Position numbers and translations under genes: made by a program
DNA from: Schistosoma haematobium
Taxonomy: Eukaryota > Platyhelminthes > Trematoda > Strigeidida > Schistosomatidae
Assembly: GCF_000699445.3 (NCBI RefSeq)
Contig: NC_067198.1
Span: forward strand, 31,623,536 to 31,687,535
DNA: 64,000 bases
Reading direction: 5' to 3'
In this document: positions 21,610 through 34,874 of the stretch, piece after piece
Position numbering within the stretch: the stretch's first letter is position 1
How the letters are laid out: each line of letters begins with the position of its first letter
Notes under the pieces: generated by a model
Told to the model about the DNA's origin: nothing
Seen by the model: the letters and a program-made list of their open reading frames with translations, nothing else
Databases searched by the model: none

Positions 21610-23215
21610 CGTGATTGAATTCAACGAACATCGAAGCAGCACACACAGGTCTCCTTGAGGGTGTCACTCCACCAAAGATCAAAGAAATCAGAATGGCTAT
21701 CAGACAGTCAGGAAAGGGAAATCAGCGAGACCTGACAATATACCAGCCGAAGCACTGAAGTCAGACATCGAAGTAACTGCAAGTATGCTTAACCTTATAT
21801 TCAAGAAGATTTAAGAGGAGGAACAGGTGCTGATGGACTGAGAAGAAGGATACCTCATCAAGATTTCAAAGAAAGGAGATCTGAGCAAATGTGAGAACTA
21901 CAGAGGCATCACACCACTGTCAGTACCACGAAAAGTTTTCAACAGAGTTCTATTGAACCGGGTGAAAGACACAGTACACGCCCAACTTCTAGATCAACAG
22001 GCTGTATTCCGTAAGGATCGGTCGTGCATAAACCGAATTGCGACACTACGGATTATCGTTAAACAAGCAGTTGAATGGAATTCGTCGCTATGCATCAACT
22101 TCATTGATTATGAAAAGGCGTTTGACAGTGTGGATAGAAGAACATTATGGAAACTTGTTCGACACTACGGAGTTCCTGAGAAGATTGTCAACATTATCCG
22201 GAACTCATACGACGGACTACAGTGTAATGTCGTGCATGGAGGAGAGCTGACAGGTGCATTCCAAGTAAAGACCGGAGTCATACGAGGATGTTTACTCTCT
22301 CCCTTTCCCTTTCTTCTGGTGATCGACTGGATTATGAAGATCTCGACATCTGAGAGAAAACACAGCATACAATGGACAGCTCAGAAACAATTAGACGATT
22401 TGGACTTCGCAGACTTCACAGACCTAGCCATCCTATCGCATACACACGAACAAATACAGATAAAGACGGACAGTGTAGCAGCAGTCTCTGCATCAGTAGG
22501 CCTCAACATACACAAGGGGAAAACCAAGGTCCTCAAATACAACACGTAGAACACCAATCCAATCACTCTTGATGGCGAAACTCTGGAAGATGTAGAATCC
22601 TTCACATAACTGGGAAGCATCATCGATGAACAAGGAGGCTCAGATGCAGACGTAAAGGCGAGGATTAGCAAAGCAAGGGCCGCATTCATACAATTGAAGA
22701 ACATATGGAACTCAAAACAACTGTCTGTCAACCAATATCAAAGTGAGAATCTTCAATACGAACGTCGAGGTAGTTCTACAGTACGTACGGAGCTGAAACT
22801 CAGAGAACTACAACAACCACCATCAAGAAGGTACAAATATTTATAAACAGTTTTCTGCGCAAGATACTCAACATCGATTAGCCGGATACCATCAGCAACA
22901 GCCTTCTGTGGGAGAGAATAAACCAACTTCCAGCTGAAGAGGAAATTATGAAAAGACGATGGAAATGGATAGGATATACATTGCGGAAATCACTAAGCTG
23001 CATCACGAGGCAAGCCTTGACTTGAAATCCTGAAGGGAAGCGGAAAAGCGAAATGCCGAAGAACACATTACATCGGGAAATAGAATCAGATATGAAAAGG
23101 ACGAATAACAACTGGAAGGAGCTGGAAAGGATTGCTCAGGACAGGATTGGATAGCGAGTGGTGGTTGACGGCCTGCGCTCCTCCACTAGGGGTAACAGGA
23201 GTAAGGAAGTAAGTA
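21610..23215 (+). mobile_element. SR2-like RTE-clade LINE, 5'-truncated
   Basis: RT domain and 3' end of a non-LTR retrotransposon of the RTE clade, closest in my reading to schistosome SR2. The 3' end has the short tandem tail GTAAGGAAGTAAGTA typical of RTE elements, so I place the end at about 23215. The left edge (about 21610) is approximate, and I could not find a target duplication. The endonuclease half is missing. Confidence 0.8.
21650..23190 (+). pseudogene. RTE reverse transcriptase relic
   Basis: RT order is readable across several frames. It shows ENYRGITPLSVPRKVFNRVL, a degraded QAVFRKDRSC (normally QAGFRxxRSC), motif A FIDYEKAFDSVDR with its Asp intact, motif B GVIRGCLLSPFPFLLVIDW, and then motif C. 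The catalytic F-A-D-D box reads LDFADFTDLAILS, two residues longer than the normal FADDLA form. After a stop at 22547 the thumb and C-terminal region continue in other frames (YLGSIIDEQGG-type, then the RRWKWIG-type segment). Stops at about 21811 and 21838, plus several frameshifts, make it non-functional. Confidence 0.8.
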
Positions 23216-23870
23216 GGGCGATTGTGAGGGAGATGTTGACCTGGGTCTCGTAGTGCTTGACACTTATAAGGACAGTGTTTCTGTGACCACAAAATATCCG
23301 GTCATCCGCTATTATAGCTTTTGCTGGATTATTCAGACTTACAGTCAGCTTATAGAACTGGCATATTCACAATAGGTTGATGAACGAGCATTTATCAGTA
23401 TTTTTCTGTCTTATCATCATGGGATGGTTGAGTTCTATCGATCGAAGTCTCTTCTTGGCACTACTATAAACGACCCAAAATCACATATACCATGTGGAGA
23501 TCATAGATGTGTATATCATGTCTTCGAATAAAGTCATCCCACAAACTGAATATGCCATGAAGTGAAAGTAGCTTGACTCGAGTTTTGTAATGGTTTGAAA
23601 CATACACATTCAGCCAAATTGCACAGACTTCCGGCAAACTGTCGATTCCAATTACGCAATTGAGAACATTAGACAAGACTCAAGTCATTAAATACAATTA
23701 GAAACTAAAAAACTATATTTGACATCAAGATACATGGGAACATGATTAATTTACTGTTACAATTTGTTTTCCAAAAACCATCTGCACTTCACTGTTTCAA
23801 TGCATAAAATTTGAGGTCGTTTATGTGCTTGACGTCGCGAACTTTGACGTAGTTTTTCTTCTTTTCGTAG
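23216..23870. other. Intergenic, upstream of RNF103
   Basis: No gene or repeat seen. It should hold the promoter of the next gene; I see no convincing core promoter motif. Confidence 0.5.
23852..23870 (+). promoter_or_regulatory. Splice acceptor immediately before the RNF103 ATG
   Basis: A pyrimidine tract ends in TTTTCGTAG, directly followed by the ATG at 23871. It could accept an upstream untranslated exon or the schistosome spliced leader, which is known to be trans-spliced onto many flatworm mRNAs. Confidence 0.45.
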
Positions 23871-24174
23871 ATGTGTCCTCAACTGAGTACAGTTTCACCC
23901 GAACACTCTGAACTTAAGCGTCTCCGTTCACATGTTAGCCTAATAACATGTTTTACACTTTCGATCTGTTCGGCCGCGTACATGTACAAACTTCTGGACG
24001 AGGCAATTGCGGATTTTGAAACTGAACTTCCTAAAAATGATGACTTTAGAAAAGATATTAATGAAAAACAAAGTCCAAAAATTGTTTCCCAACTAAGAGC
24101 TGTTTTGGATCAGCGTGGAGTGCTTTATTCTTCCCTTGACCTTAATGATATTGAGTTTGCAGTTAACTCGACCG
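23871..24174 (+). CDS. RNF103: RNF103 exon 1
   Basis: 304 nt, ending one base into a Gly codon (ACCG|GTAATT). Similarity to vertebrate RNF103 runs up to and across this junction. Confidence 0.85.
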
Positions 24175-27100
24175 GTAATTTGGTTTATACCTAGGTAGTT
24201 AAATTCTTTGTTTAATCCTTAAGATCTCCGAAACATATTTGAAATTTACTGAGAAACTATTCATGTATGGTTTGGTTCCTAAGTCCAGTGAAGGTGTATG
24301 TTTTGTAGCTTAGGGTATAATTATGCACATGGATACACATTTAGAAACCAAGTCAGTCATTTAAACACAATGCAGAACCCTCCACATGCATATACTGTCT
24401 CAAGTTCCTATACCTTATTAGCACGGATAGATCATGTCGACAAACTCCAGAATAATAAAGATAATAACAGTATTAGTGTTAACAGAAAAGGTTAGGCATC
24501 GAAGATACGCCTTTAGAAAATATAAGTTTGGTGATGTGACAAGACATTTGCACAAAGCATTAGCTTTTATTCTCTGTATGTAGTTTAATTTTTGAAGTTG
24601 TTTTTTGTGTGTGCATATTTTAATGGCAGTAATTGTAGTTGTGGTCATATTCAGAGCAGCATATAATTAATTCAATGAACAGCGTATATTATAGTACAGA
24701 ATCCAGGAATGAGTTTTTCAATAAATAGAAGACATGCTCTAGGTTTGGTACCTGTACTAATATTTTTCGTGATGTATCCTCAACCTTATTTACAAACCCT
24801 TGTCTTAATTTATTACTGCTCCCTTGGAAAATTATCAGAACCGCCTGCATTTATTTATTTGAACACATAAACACCAGTAAAAGGGTGCACCGAGTATATG
24901 TGCTCCACACAATAAAAACAAGGTTGTGAGGGGACAGAATAAAACTTTCTGCTTACAAAATTAACTTATTTTATCTTTTTATACCTCACGTATTTGACGG
25001 TAGTCTTTCACGACTATAAATTTTCAATTTCTTTATTTATAGGACAAGCTGTCTACATAATCTTGTTTCGTAATTTTTTGTTCGTCGGAAGATATTTGGC
25101 GTCTGACATTAAGAGGCATCCCGCTATAGATCCCTTTAACTTATTGTAATTACACTGAAAACTGGTTCGAATAATTGATCTCGAATCACATATTTTGCGC
25201 CGAAATAAGAGTTACAAGCTGACTACTCTCTCTGAACTAAGTGGTCCCAGATTTCCACCTTCAAACCATTGTCTGGAAGCTGGGTGTCTTATATTCTGGG
25301 ACACGCGTGTACCTATGTATGACTCCACTGTAAATACTTCATTTGATGAGTTCCCTATTCCAAATAAATAGTCTTATGTCGACGTTACTTTGTCATTTAA
25401 AACATAAGGTCGTTATCTTATGTTTTCCATCCCGTAATTTTCTTGTATCTTTCCTCGTATATGAAGCTTTTTACCGTCGTTAGTGTTGTTTTTGTCTATT
25501 ACTGTTAGTCTCTGTTTATATAGTGTCTGACAACTTTGGCAGGTAAATATTCGTATAGGTCGTCTATCTTTTTATCTTCACTTTGGAATTAAGTCTTTGT
25601 CATTATTGTCACTCCAACTACCACCAGCTGCATTTGATGTGATGGGTTAAGGATGAAATTAGTACTCAATATTGACTTCACGACACACAAAAAACAACCA
25701 ATAAGTATGAATTACCATTTTAGCTGTGATAAAATATTAACTATTTGGATATTATCATTGTGGCTTTGATAGTCTTTCGATATAGTCAAGTGATTTTGCA
25801 TTTTCTGGAGATTAGTTGTAGTTGTTGTTGGTCATTACCGTACACTTAAGATTCAGAATAGATATTCCATCTCATAATTTTCTGTAACTTGATGCAAACG
25901 AAATATCACTGTGCGATATTTTCCCGTCATTTTATACACTGGTCACTGTAAGTAAACAGTTTTAGTTAAATTAAAAAAGCACATTAGGATAAGTTATTTA
26001 TGACGAAAGATGATGGAGTTTTGGATGTGGATTTGAGGATGGTCGAACCAATTATTTAACTACTCCACGAACATTCGGAACTCAAAACTTCGATAAGTGA
26101 ACTTGATGAGGTTAGTCATTTATGTTGATAAACATCCTTAAATTGGATTGTATTGTCGAGCTTAAAGTCGTCACGTTGGTGAAAACTGCATCTGTAGTCG
26201 TGCGAAAATCCAAATCATCTTGTGCCATATAAAGCAATTTCTTTTTTATGATGAGCCTAGTTTTGTTACCATTTCATCCTAGTGTTAATGGCGGTGCTAT
26301 TTCTCCTTCACCATACCTTCACTATTAGAATTCTTGTCCCAACTGATTTGTTGCAATTTATTTTCATTTACAAAAATTTTAATTTGTACATATTCAGTCA
26401 GATTCTTCTAACGTGATGGATAAATATGCTATCTTTCGCTGGCGGTGTTCTTACTAGATCGAAAATAATTTGTTTATTATTTTGAACCAACTAGAGTACA
26501 TCCAGCATTTTAAGTGCTGGATATTGGCGTCATTCAAGAAATATACAAATATTCATCAGATGTATTATAAACGTTGATCGCTTAGTAAAATAAAATTTGA
26601 AAATTATGGTAATTCATCATGGTATTAAACTCGTGTGCTTTCGTTAATAACATTTCACACGATAGTAGATAGGTGAAAACTCTGATTGAGGTTCACACGA
26701 TTGCTATGGTCAGTGGTTGGAGTGGTTGAGTGACATGGATTAGAATCGGCGCGATGGCCCAGATACATTTATTCTTTATCTCACCATAAATTTTGAGTTC
26801 TAAAGTATTTCGTGCCTTTTATTCCGCAAGCGTATTCTCAGATCATATTGCATTATCTACTACCGTTAACTTTTTTACTACTTCTGCTATGGTATTTGTC
26901 TTGATAAATTTATCTCACTGTATTGATGTGGTGTGGTGATGTGGACCGATACACATGCGTCCCAGGTTCAACGTTGTTTAAAAATGATTGACTATGTTTT
27001 ATCAGAATATTTTCTTCTTTTCTTCTTGTTCCTCCTTACTAAGGGCTTTAGGGATGTTCACTAAACAATTAATTATTACCGCTCGTTTAACAGCTTTTCA

Positions 27101-30100
27101 TAATCCACGTCGTAGCTAAATACTTGCCTACTTAATATCTGGAGGATTTAGTTTATTCGGTTGTATACTTTGTAACAGGTTTGCATGCATGATAATCTTT
27201 GGACTGATCGTTTTATTTTAGGTCTCGTTACTTCGAGTGAACTTTCAAATGCCAAAGCTGAGCAGTTGAAGTTTTCAAGCACGAATTTCTCAAACTCCCC
27301 AGATGCACTTCTGTACAGAAAACTAGTTAATCCATTTCATCAGTCTTTGAAGTTGGATTACACGTCATCTAGTTTCAAACCAAATAGCATTGTATTTGAC
27401 AGTGAATCTGAATTTATCGAACATGTTGAAGATAAAAAGGATAGTGTTTGGCTTTTAGCCGTAGCTGCTCCACAGTCTCTCTCTTCATCAATCGCGGGAG
27501 ATCATACGAGCACAACTCCATCCAGAATAAAACCTTCATCAGTTGTTACTGAGCAGATTTGGTCTGTTTTATGTTATCGGTATCAGTCCTTTGGATTTAA
27601 GATGGGTTTACTGAACTGTGGAAAACTACACAGGTATGAACTTTTTATTTGAAACAATCATCTCAGTAATATAAGATACCTTTTATTATTTCATGGTTGG
27701 ATATCCTTTCATTCTGTTTTGTGAAAAATACAACGCTTAAGATTCGTATTCGCACTTTTGTGTAATGTATAAGCATTATCCATTTATCCATATAGGATTT
27801 TGTAGACCACTTCAGTTCATTTGATGTGGAAAACAACTCAATATTAAAAACAGCCTTATCACTTAGGGAAAGGTGGAAAATGAAATTATCTCTCATTTAC
27901 TAGCATATGTTTGAACATTATTCATGGATGAATTCGTGTTATCATCTTTCTCTTTATAAGGGGGTTTAGCTCACAAGATTGAAACATTTATTTTTAACTA
28001 GGGGACGTGCTTTTGAAAAATGTTCATGAGAAACTGTCTCAGCCATAATCATTTTGTAGTGATGTAACAGTTTCCCACCAAAAAAAATATAGCGTGCTTC
28101 TAAGAGTAAAACATTGCTAATAAATCTCATAAGCTTTGTCTGTACTAAGTGATAGCTTTCCAGACTTTAATTAATTCACTAAAATTGCATAGGGTTGCAT
28201 TCCTGTTCAAAATATTTTACGAAACAAATCGGTTAACCGTTAGTGATCTTCCAAGTCAACTCTTGAGCTACAATCTGATTATTCAATCAACCCCAAAACA
28301 TGTGGGTAATTTTGTGACTTCGTGACAAAACTTGTGGTAGCAGTTGAAAATAAGTCCATCTTCAAATTTGAGCAAAATAGGATCACTTAAAATACTGCCC
28401 GCGAAGATATACTTAGAATTCTACATAATATTAAATACATTAGAATATTTTCTAGTTCCTTTATAATCCAAATAACTCGATGTATGTCAAAGGCGTCAAC
28501 TTCAAAAGTTTTGAAAACTCATTCACTTAAAATGTCACCTTGTTCAACCTATAAGCATTTTTCGTTGTTAGTACCTTTTGAACGTATTGTAGAACTTCTG
28601 GTTTTTGTTGTAACTACTAAGTTCTCCGCTAAACAAATTGCTATTAAATTAATAAAATGTTAGAAACGAAGGGACGTACATAAACAGATTTTTGTTAATT
28701 TTTGAAGCGATGAATTGCTTCTCATATTGTACCACATCATTTTATGATAAATTTACTTTTTATTTCAGCCTTTGTATTGATCGTGGCTTCATTAATCCTG
28801 ACCTTATTCTTGCCTTACCCAAAGGTGGTGAACGTATGAAAGATATAGTACAATTTCGACCTTTGCCTAAAGATCCAGAATCTACATCAATTATTGATTA
28901 TGAATCAAGTAACTACATCTTAGAAGGTATTCACACGTGGATTGTATCAGTGTTAGCAGAACGTGTAAAACTACTGAATAACATAAACAGCATTTATCCA
29001 GTGAATTCAATATTATCGATTGACCGATTGATAAAAATGGATTATTTAAAACATTTATTGTCATTTTGGTTATTGAAACGGCCTCAACCAATCCATGTTC
29101 TTTGGTTTCCTGAGTTCTCTGTCAAGTCGAAGTTAAGTCGCTCACATCAACAACCACCATTAGTTTTAAGTGCACTTTCTGTAACATATACTGGTCGAGT
29201 TCGCTTTTGGATTGTACCGAATGAAACAGTGAAGCAGAATCACACATTAATTAATAATAAAGTTAATAATTGGCCAATTACAGCTTCATCTGTTAACACA
29301 GTATATGGATTGTTAATCAATTTAAATTGTACCATTAATTCTCATTTTCTCATATTAACACCTGAAGGTAAATGTTACTCGTTTGGTTTAAACGAAAGGG
29401 AATATTTAAGCTATGAAAATCTTGAAATATTGTTACATTCTTTATATCCTTCGGCGGATGATTTTCTTTGGATTGCTGTACTTTTAACTACAATTTTAGT
29501 CTTAATTAATGGTGCTATAGAAGCTGGTAGAATTTTATCTATTCTCATACATTCATTTTACGTAAATCATGGTGTTGTGGGAAGGCATCATACTAGTACT
29601 GGTACCCGTCGGTCAGCTTTAGCTAGAACTGTGATTAGACTAGCACGTCAAGGATGGACATCTCATATTCCTAATTTCAATATTAATCAACATTATGAAG
29701 TTATTAATAACAATAATAGACCAACTGATAATCATTATCGTTCAACCGATGAACGTCGATTAATTTATGGTGATCAACTGAACAGTTCATCATCAATCAA
29801 TATACAATCGTTTATAATATCTCATATTTTAGAATGGATAAAAATGTTTTTTCTAGACTTGTTCTCAGCTTATATTCTTCTTCTGTTAGCTATTTTACCG
29901 TTATTAAATCTTTTAAGTTTATATTATTCTCTGCCTATTATTAATTTAACTCTCTATTTATTAAGGTCATTTGTCTTATCCTCACCTATAATCAATTTAC
30001 GTCTTACTATCCTATCAGGTCATTTAAACTGGTATTATTTATTTTCCTTTATGCTGACGTTTTGGTTGTTTATTGTATTTTTGTCAAGTTGTGTAATGTC

Positions 30101-31337
30101 GAAATATGAAAGACATAATGATCAACTTACTAACAATTCACATTCTCGTCCTAATCGACTGGATCCTGTTTTAGTCCGAGAACGGTTAAATCAAATACCA
30201 CCTGACCAGTTATGGGATGAATTGTCTCGTTTAATCATTCAATCAGATATTGAGCTAAGATCTGGTTCAGCAGATTCTGCAACTTCAAGTACATTAGAAT
30301 CTGATGCTCGTTATCCTCACTATCAAACTTTCAATAATCAATCAAGATGTGCAAATGAACGTTTATCGTCAAGTCTTATTACAACACAAAGTAATCATAA
30401 AGAAAATACAGAAGTCGTGGAAGGCTATCGTTTATTGCGTAGACTACGCAGACTTTATCATATTCTCAGTCAACAAACTGATCATTTAACATCAACTTCA
30501 ATGAATCCAATTGCTTCGTTTTCATCAGCAGATGTATATCATCAAGGGAGTAGAGAAAATAATGAATCGTTAAACCATAAAACTGCAGCACATATGTACA
30601 CTTGGAACTGTTTAAGTTCACTTGGTAATAGTAATGCTAGACCTCATACCAGTGTAAATCCTAGTCAGTGTCATTCTCAGACAAGAAAATCATTTAGTAT
30701 CACTAAGCAGCTCATAAGTAATGTGGATACTAATTATGAAGCTGAAGATGAATGCGAAGATACTACTAGTGATGATCGTATTTATCCAAAAACTTCATCT
30801 TTTACAAGAAGAAGGTATAGAACTCATCTTCGTCCAAATATAAGAAGTAATCACTTATCAAATCCGATAACCGTATCCCCAAGTTCAAGTTCTACCTCAG
30901 ATGTGGACACTATTGATCATGAGGCATGCCTAAATAACGGTTTTCTTCATTCTCGTAGAGTTTCTAAACGAAGTAATTTACTGTCCAGTAATTCTATGTT
31001 GTCCACTTCGTCCTCGTCATCATATGTGTCGTCCAATGATATAAATTTTGCGAATCCTTTGAACGATTGGCCATCATGGGTTGTACCGTGTAAAGAATGT
31101 GTTGTATGTTGGCAGAAATTCCGTTTAGGTGTACGCCTAAGTGCACTTCCATGTGGACATGGTTTTCATGAACATTGCATTAGAAAGTGGTTAGATACTG
31201 GTGCATTTGAATGTCCTGTCTGTCGGTGGCCAGCGTACGCACCGCATTTACGGCAGCAATGTCAAATGATTGAACAGTTGATTAGTGCCGTTCAAAATAC
31301 TATCGATTTTGCAAAAAGTTCTAATAACAAAAATTAG
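23871..31337 (+). CDS. RNF103: RNF103/KF-1-like E3 ubiquitin-protein ligase, three exons, 1094 aa
   Basis: A membrane-bound RING-H2 E3 ligase; vertebrate RNF103 sits in the ER and takes part in ER-associated degradation. Exons are 23871-24174, 27222-27633 and 28769-31337, joined in matching phases. The N-terminus has a membrane segment (about 25-41) and then the family pattern VSQLRAVLDQRGVLYSSL. The luminal thioredoxin-like part follows (about 170-300: EFIEHVEDKKDSVWLL, then YRYQSFGFKMGLLNC and INPDLILALPKG). Further membrane segments lie near LWIAVLLTTILVLINGAI, AYILLLLAILPLLNLL and FMLTFWLFIVFLSSC. A long Ser/Asn-rich cytosolic region precedes the C-terminal RING-H2 (about 1013-1057: ECVVC, LPCGHGFHEHC, CPVCRWP), with all zinc ligands present. 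It is larger than vertebrate RNF103 (about 685 aa), mainly through low-complexity insertions. Confidence 0.88.
24175..27221 (+). other. RNF103 intron 1
   Basis: About 3.0 kb, AT-rich, no gene, RNA or repeat that I can identify. GT at 24175 and AG at 27220-27221. Confidence 0.7.
27222..27633 (+). CDS. RNF103: RNF103 exon 2
   Basis: Acceptor TTTTATTTTAG. The first two bases complete the Gly codon, giving STG-LVTSSELSN. It ends two bases into a codon at ACACAG|GTATGA. It covers the first half of the luminal domain. Confidence 0.85.
27634..28768 (+). other. RNF103 intron 2
   Basis: About 1.1 kb without recognisable content. Donor GTATGA, acceptor TTTTATTTCAG. Confidence 0.7.
28769..31337 (+). 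CDS. RNF103: RNF103 exon 3 (membrane segments, low-complexity region, RING)
   Basis: The first base completes a Ser codon, then LCIDRGFINPDLILALP. It runs 855 codons without a stop to TAG at 31335-31337. The open frame also extends left into the intron, but family similarity begins at the acceptor. Confidence 0.87.
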
Positions 31338-31464
31338 TAGTCGACATTATTCACTTCTAAAAGTATAGTTGTAGATAATCACTCAACTAACTTTTTTAGC
31401 AGAAATTGTTTATCTTCGTAACGTTTACACTCCGGTTTATTATTTGTACAAATTCCTTCTTTTT

Positions 31465-31470
31465 AATAAA
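31465..31470 (+). terminator. Polyadenylation signal of RNF103
   Basis: AATAAA lies 128 bp after the stop codon, in the usual range for a short flatworm 3' UTR. Confidence 0.6.
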
Positions 31471-34400
31471 ATTCGAAATATGCTTTTCGTAAAATACTCT
31501 TTTTCCTCGTAGAATAAATATGCATGTTTGCGCCACGAAGTTGACTTTCAGTAAATGTTTTCTTCCAAGAAATATATGTTGTGATGAGATATATTTTAGC
31601 CGTTGGTTGATAGTCTAAAAGTTTCTTCATAGTTTGAGTTAATTCTAAGCCTACTCTGTATTTCGATTCAAACAGATAGTTTCGTTCGCTATCAAAATTG
31701 ACATAGAAGTTTATGTAGGATACAAAGTACCAAATAAATTTATTGGTTTCCGAGTGATATTTGCCTTACTACCTGATTAGATTTTCCACTTAGTTTATAA
31801 ATATCTGTGGGAGTACGTTTTATCATGCCAGATATACTTGTTGTAAAGCGTTATGACTAGAAGCAGCAAATGAGTCATGCTCAATTGTTTTGACGTGTGA
31901 TGGTAGTTTGGTGTGTCCTATAAATAAACAGTCTCTCCAGCTGTTCTACCTTCTCACAACAGAAAGGAGTTAGGAAAGATCGGCTCTAGGAGTAGCACAC
32001 TTGACCATCCATGGGTCGTAATGTCTGCAAAATACTAATGCATCCAAATGTATTCACGTGATAACGTAACACCTATCTTGTCACACTTCTAATTTGATAG
32101 GGCTACTACCTGCCCAGTTTCCTTCTCTGGTCCCTGAGAAAAAATCCTTCCACGATGTGGATAGCAGGCGTTAAAAAACTAACAACACTCGATTTTTTTC
32201 ATCTTGTGATACATTTTAAACATTTGGCGTAAGGTTGAACTGTGGCCCATTAATATACATCTTACATCCTACATGTTTTCGTCATTTAGATGTAGTAGTC
32301 AAAACACCGTCACCTTATGATCTGTAATAAATAACACAAGGAAATTCGTTGCTCATTTCAATAGTAAAGTTTTCCTCATACCAATGTGAATTTTTGGTAA
32401 ATTGGACTAGCACTCATTTTATACTGGATCTTATGTCATAGCTAATTATTAGTGTGGTGAACTATTTTTCCAACCTACAATTTGTATGCTTTCACAGATC
32501 AATAGATACTTAGTCTTTATAACATTTAACTTCTCGATACATCTGTACACTAAGCTAATAATTTTTAACTATGAATTCATTCACAATGAATCAAATTGAA
32601 TCTTGTCTTCTCTCCTGCTCGTCAACTAGGAATGGACTTACAAGTTTCTCTTTAAGATTTATTGGTGGAGACCCTAGGAGATTACTAATCATTTTGATAT
32701 ATTTTATATACATATTCAATTGTGGTGACTAATAGTAAAGTCATTTGTCACATTTAACGAACTTCACACAAGATTAAGATGGGTGAACAATGTGCTGAAT
32801 GAAAGAACTGGACGAAAATCACGAAAGATTAGTTTAAAAGTCAAGCGAACAGAGATTACATTGAGTTTTTTTAAATACAATTAATATTGCACTGAACTAA
32901 TACGAAAGTCATGTGAATGAATGTTACCTTTAAATTAGTACATCATCATACCGAATTTCTTCCTAATAAATTTCATTCAAGGATTTAATCTCCAGCGATT
33001 TTAGAGGAGAAACAAATATACGATACATTGAATGCATATCACCTCTACTTATTTTGAAATAATGATACTCTTTGAGAGCATACAGTAGCAGAATATACTA
33101 CCCACAAGTTAAACAATCAATCCTATCGATCATTCTAACAAAGACTTTAAGATGTCCATCGGATTATCATATAGTTTAATCTGACATGTCTAGTCTACTT
33201 CAAAATCTATGTGGTGTAAAGGATTTTCAGTTATGAGCACTGATTGTATTTTGGGGGGGGGGAACAGACGTATAAGAATTACTATTATTTGAGTTACTTA
33301 AATGGTATAACATACAAATTTCCGATTTAGTACGAAGCGATAACGAGCTATTCCGATTTGTAAGTTATTTATTTGACGTTAGGGATCAAAAGCTCCATTT
33401 CTAATTAAGTGTTCACATTCACTTGATGCCGTAATTACAATATCATCAGTGTAGATCTATCTATTGAGATTGAAATCTTTTTTCTCAATATAGTTTCTAC
33501 CAGTCAATCATATTGGGATGTAGTAGTTAAAATTCGCCCATTATTGTGAAAAAATTCTAACTATGTTTACCGTCTCGGTGTATGTTTTCAAAATACCTTT
33601 ATGCGTTTGTTTAGTCATTTTCACAGGTTCAAAGTTTTGCCTCCGAACACGCAAAATGTAATTTTATACTCAGAGACTCTCAACAATATTGACACAATAT
33701 GGCTTGTTTCAAATTACTTTCTGTTAATAAAATTAAGATGTAATCATAAGAGCTGTGAATATGCTCATGCCACTACTTTCTAAATATGAACTACCTGACA
33801 TTATGTAGTTTGTTCCACGCTGATAATGCGATATGATTGCTGTTATTTTTTTGCCGGCGAAATCATTACATAAATGCATTGAATTAGAATTAAAAATTTG
33901 TTGAGATTTTAAGTCACAATATATCTTCAGTTTGTCCATGTGATTTCATTTACAGTATACTTGTAGAATTGATTGATCATGTAACCAATAATTATACGGA
34001 CCTAACTTAAAAGCCCATGTACGTTTGATCTATTGGTTTGTTAGTTAAGTGCTTGATTTGTAATACTTCCCAGAAAGAACTGATAAGTAGGAATACACCT
34101 TTATACTTGAGTGATTCGTGTTTCCACATCACTGTATCGTCCTTTCACAGTCTGGTTGAGATATTTATGCCCACTTATCAATTTTGAATGGTTATAACGA
34201 CCCTGTTTTGTAATGAAGCTAGTGTTGATAGGCACACAACACTTTTGCGTATCGTTACTCAAATCAGGTGGGTTGTATTGAAGACACATGAGTTTTGATA
34301 TGTTCCTATTTACTTGGTTTTTACCACATATTCTCCAAAAGATTATGAGCCTTGGTCTCAGGACTGATTATTCAGCACGTGGTTATTAAACGGAAATAAC

Positions 34401-34874
34401 CCACTTGTACCAGTTGAATTAGTTGTATGATCACTGTTCTACTCTCTGTTCTCAATTTTTATATATCAATATAATTGCCATTACTTTTTGTGCATCATAT
34501 TCCTCAGTTAAAGGAATTCACTTTATCTTACTAATTGGAGTGTTTAATTTTCGATATATCCAAGACGGAATTACGTAACAGATATCAATTTTTATTAAGT
34601 AATTAATTTAAGTTTCTGGGTATTGTGATGTTTTACATTTTAATGAAATGACTAAATTACAAAAAATCAATAATTTAAGTTTGATCGGAACTTAGAACTT
34701 CACTTTTCTCCCATCATTTATTTGTCCAAACTTGTGAAATTGTCCAAACTATTTAGAATCAAACATGCTTCAATATTAAGACAGTGGTACTGTAAGAGAC
34801 TGAACTAGATATAATTTAAACAAATTATGGTATGTATGAAAGTTGTTTATATTTGATTTTCATTATTTATTATT
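31471..34874. other. Intergenic between RNF103 and TAF11, nothing recognised
   Basis: AT-rich. A short homopolymer of about ten G lies at 33253-33262. No coding pattern or named repeat. Confidence 0.55.

Noticed and set aside
27185..27221. In-frame extension of RNF103 exon 2 to the left
   Set aside because: The acceptor at 27220-27221 gives the correct phase, and family similarity begins after it.
28692..28768. In-frame extension of RNF103 exon 3 to the left
   Set aside because: It is intronic: the acceptor at 28767-28768 joins in phase with exon 2, and the extra residues have no counterpart in RNF103.
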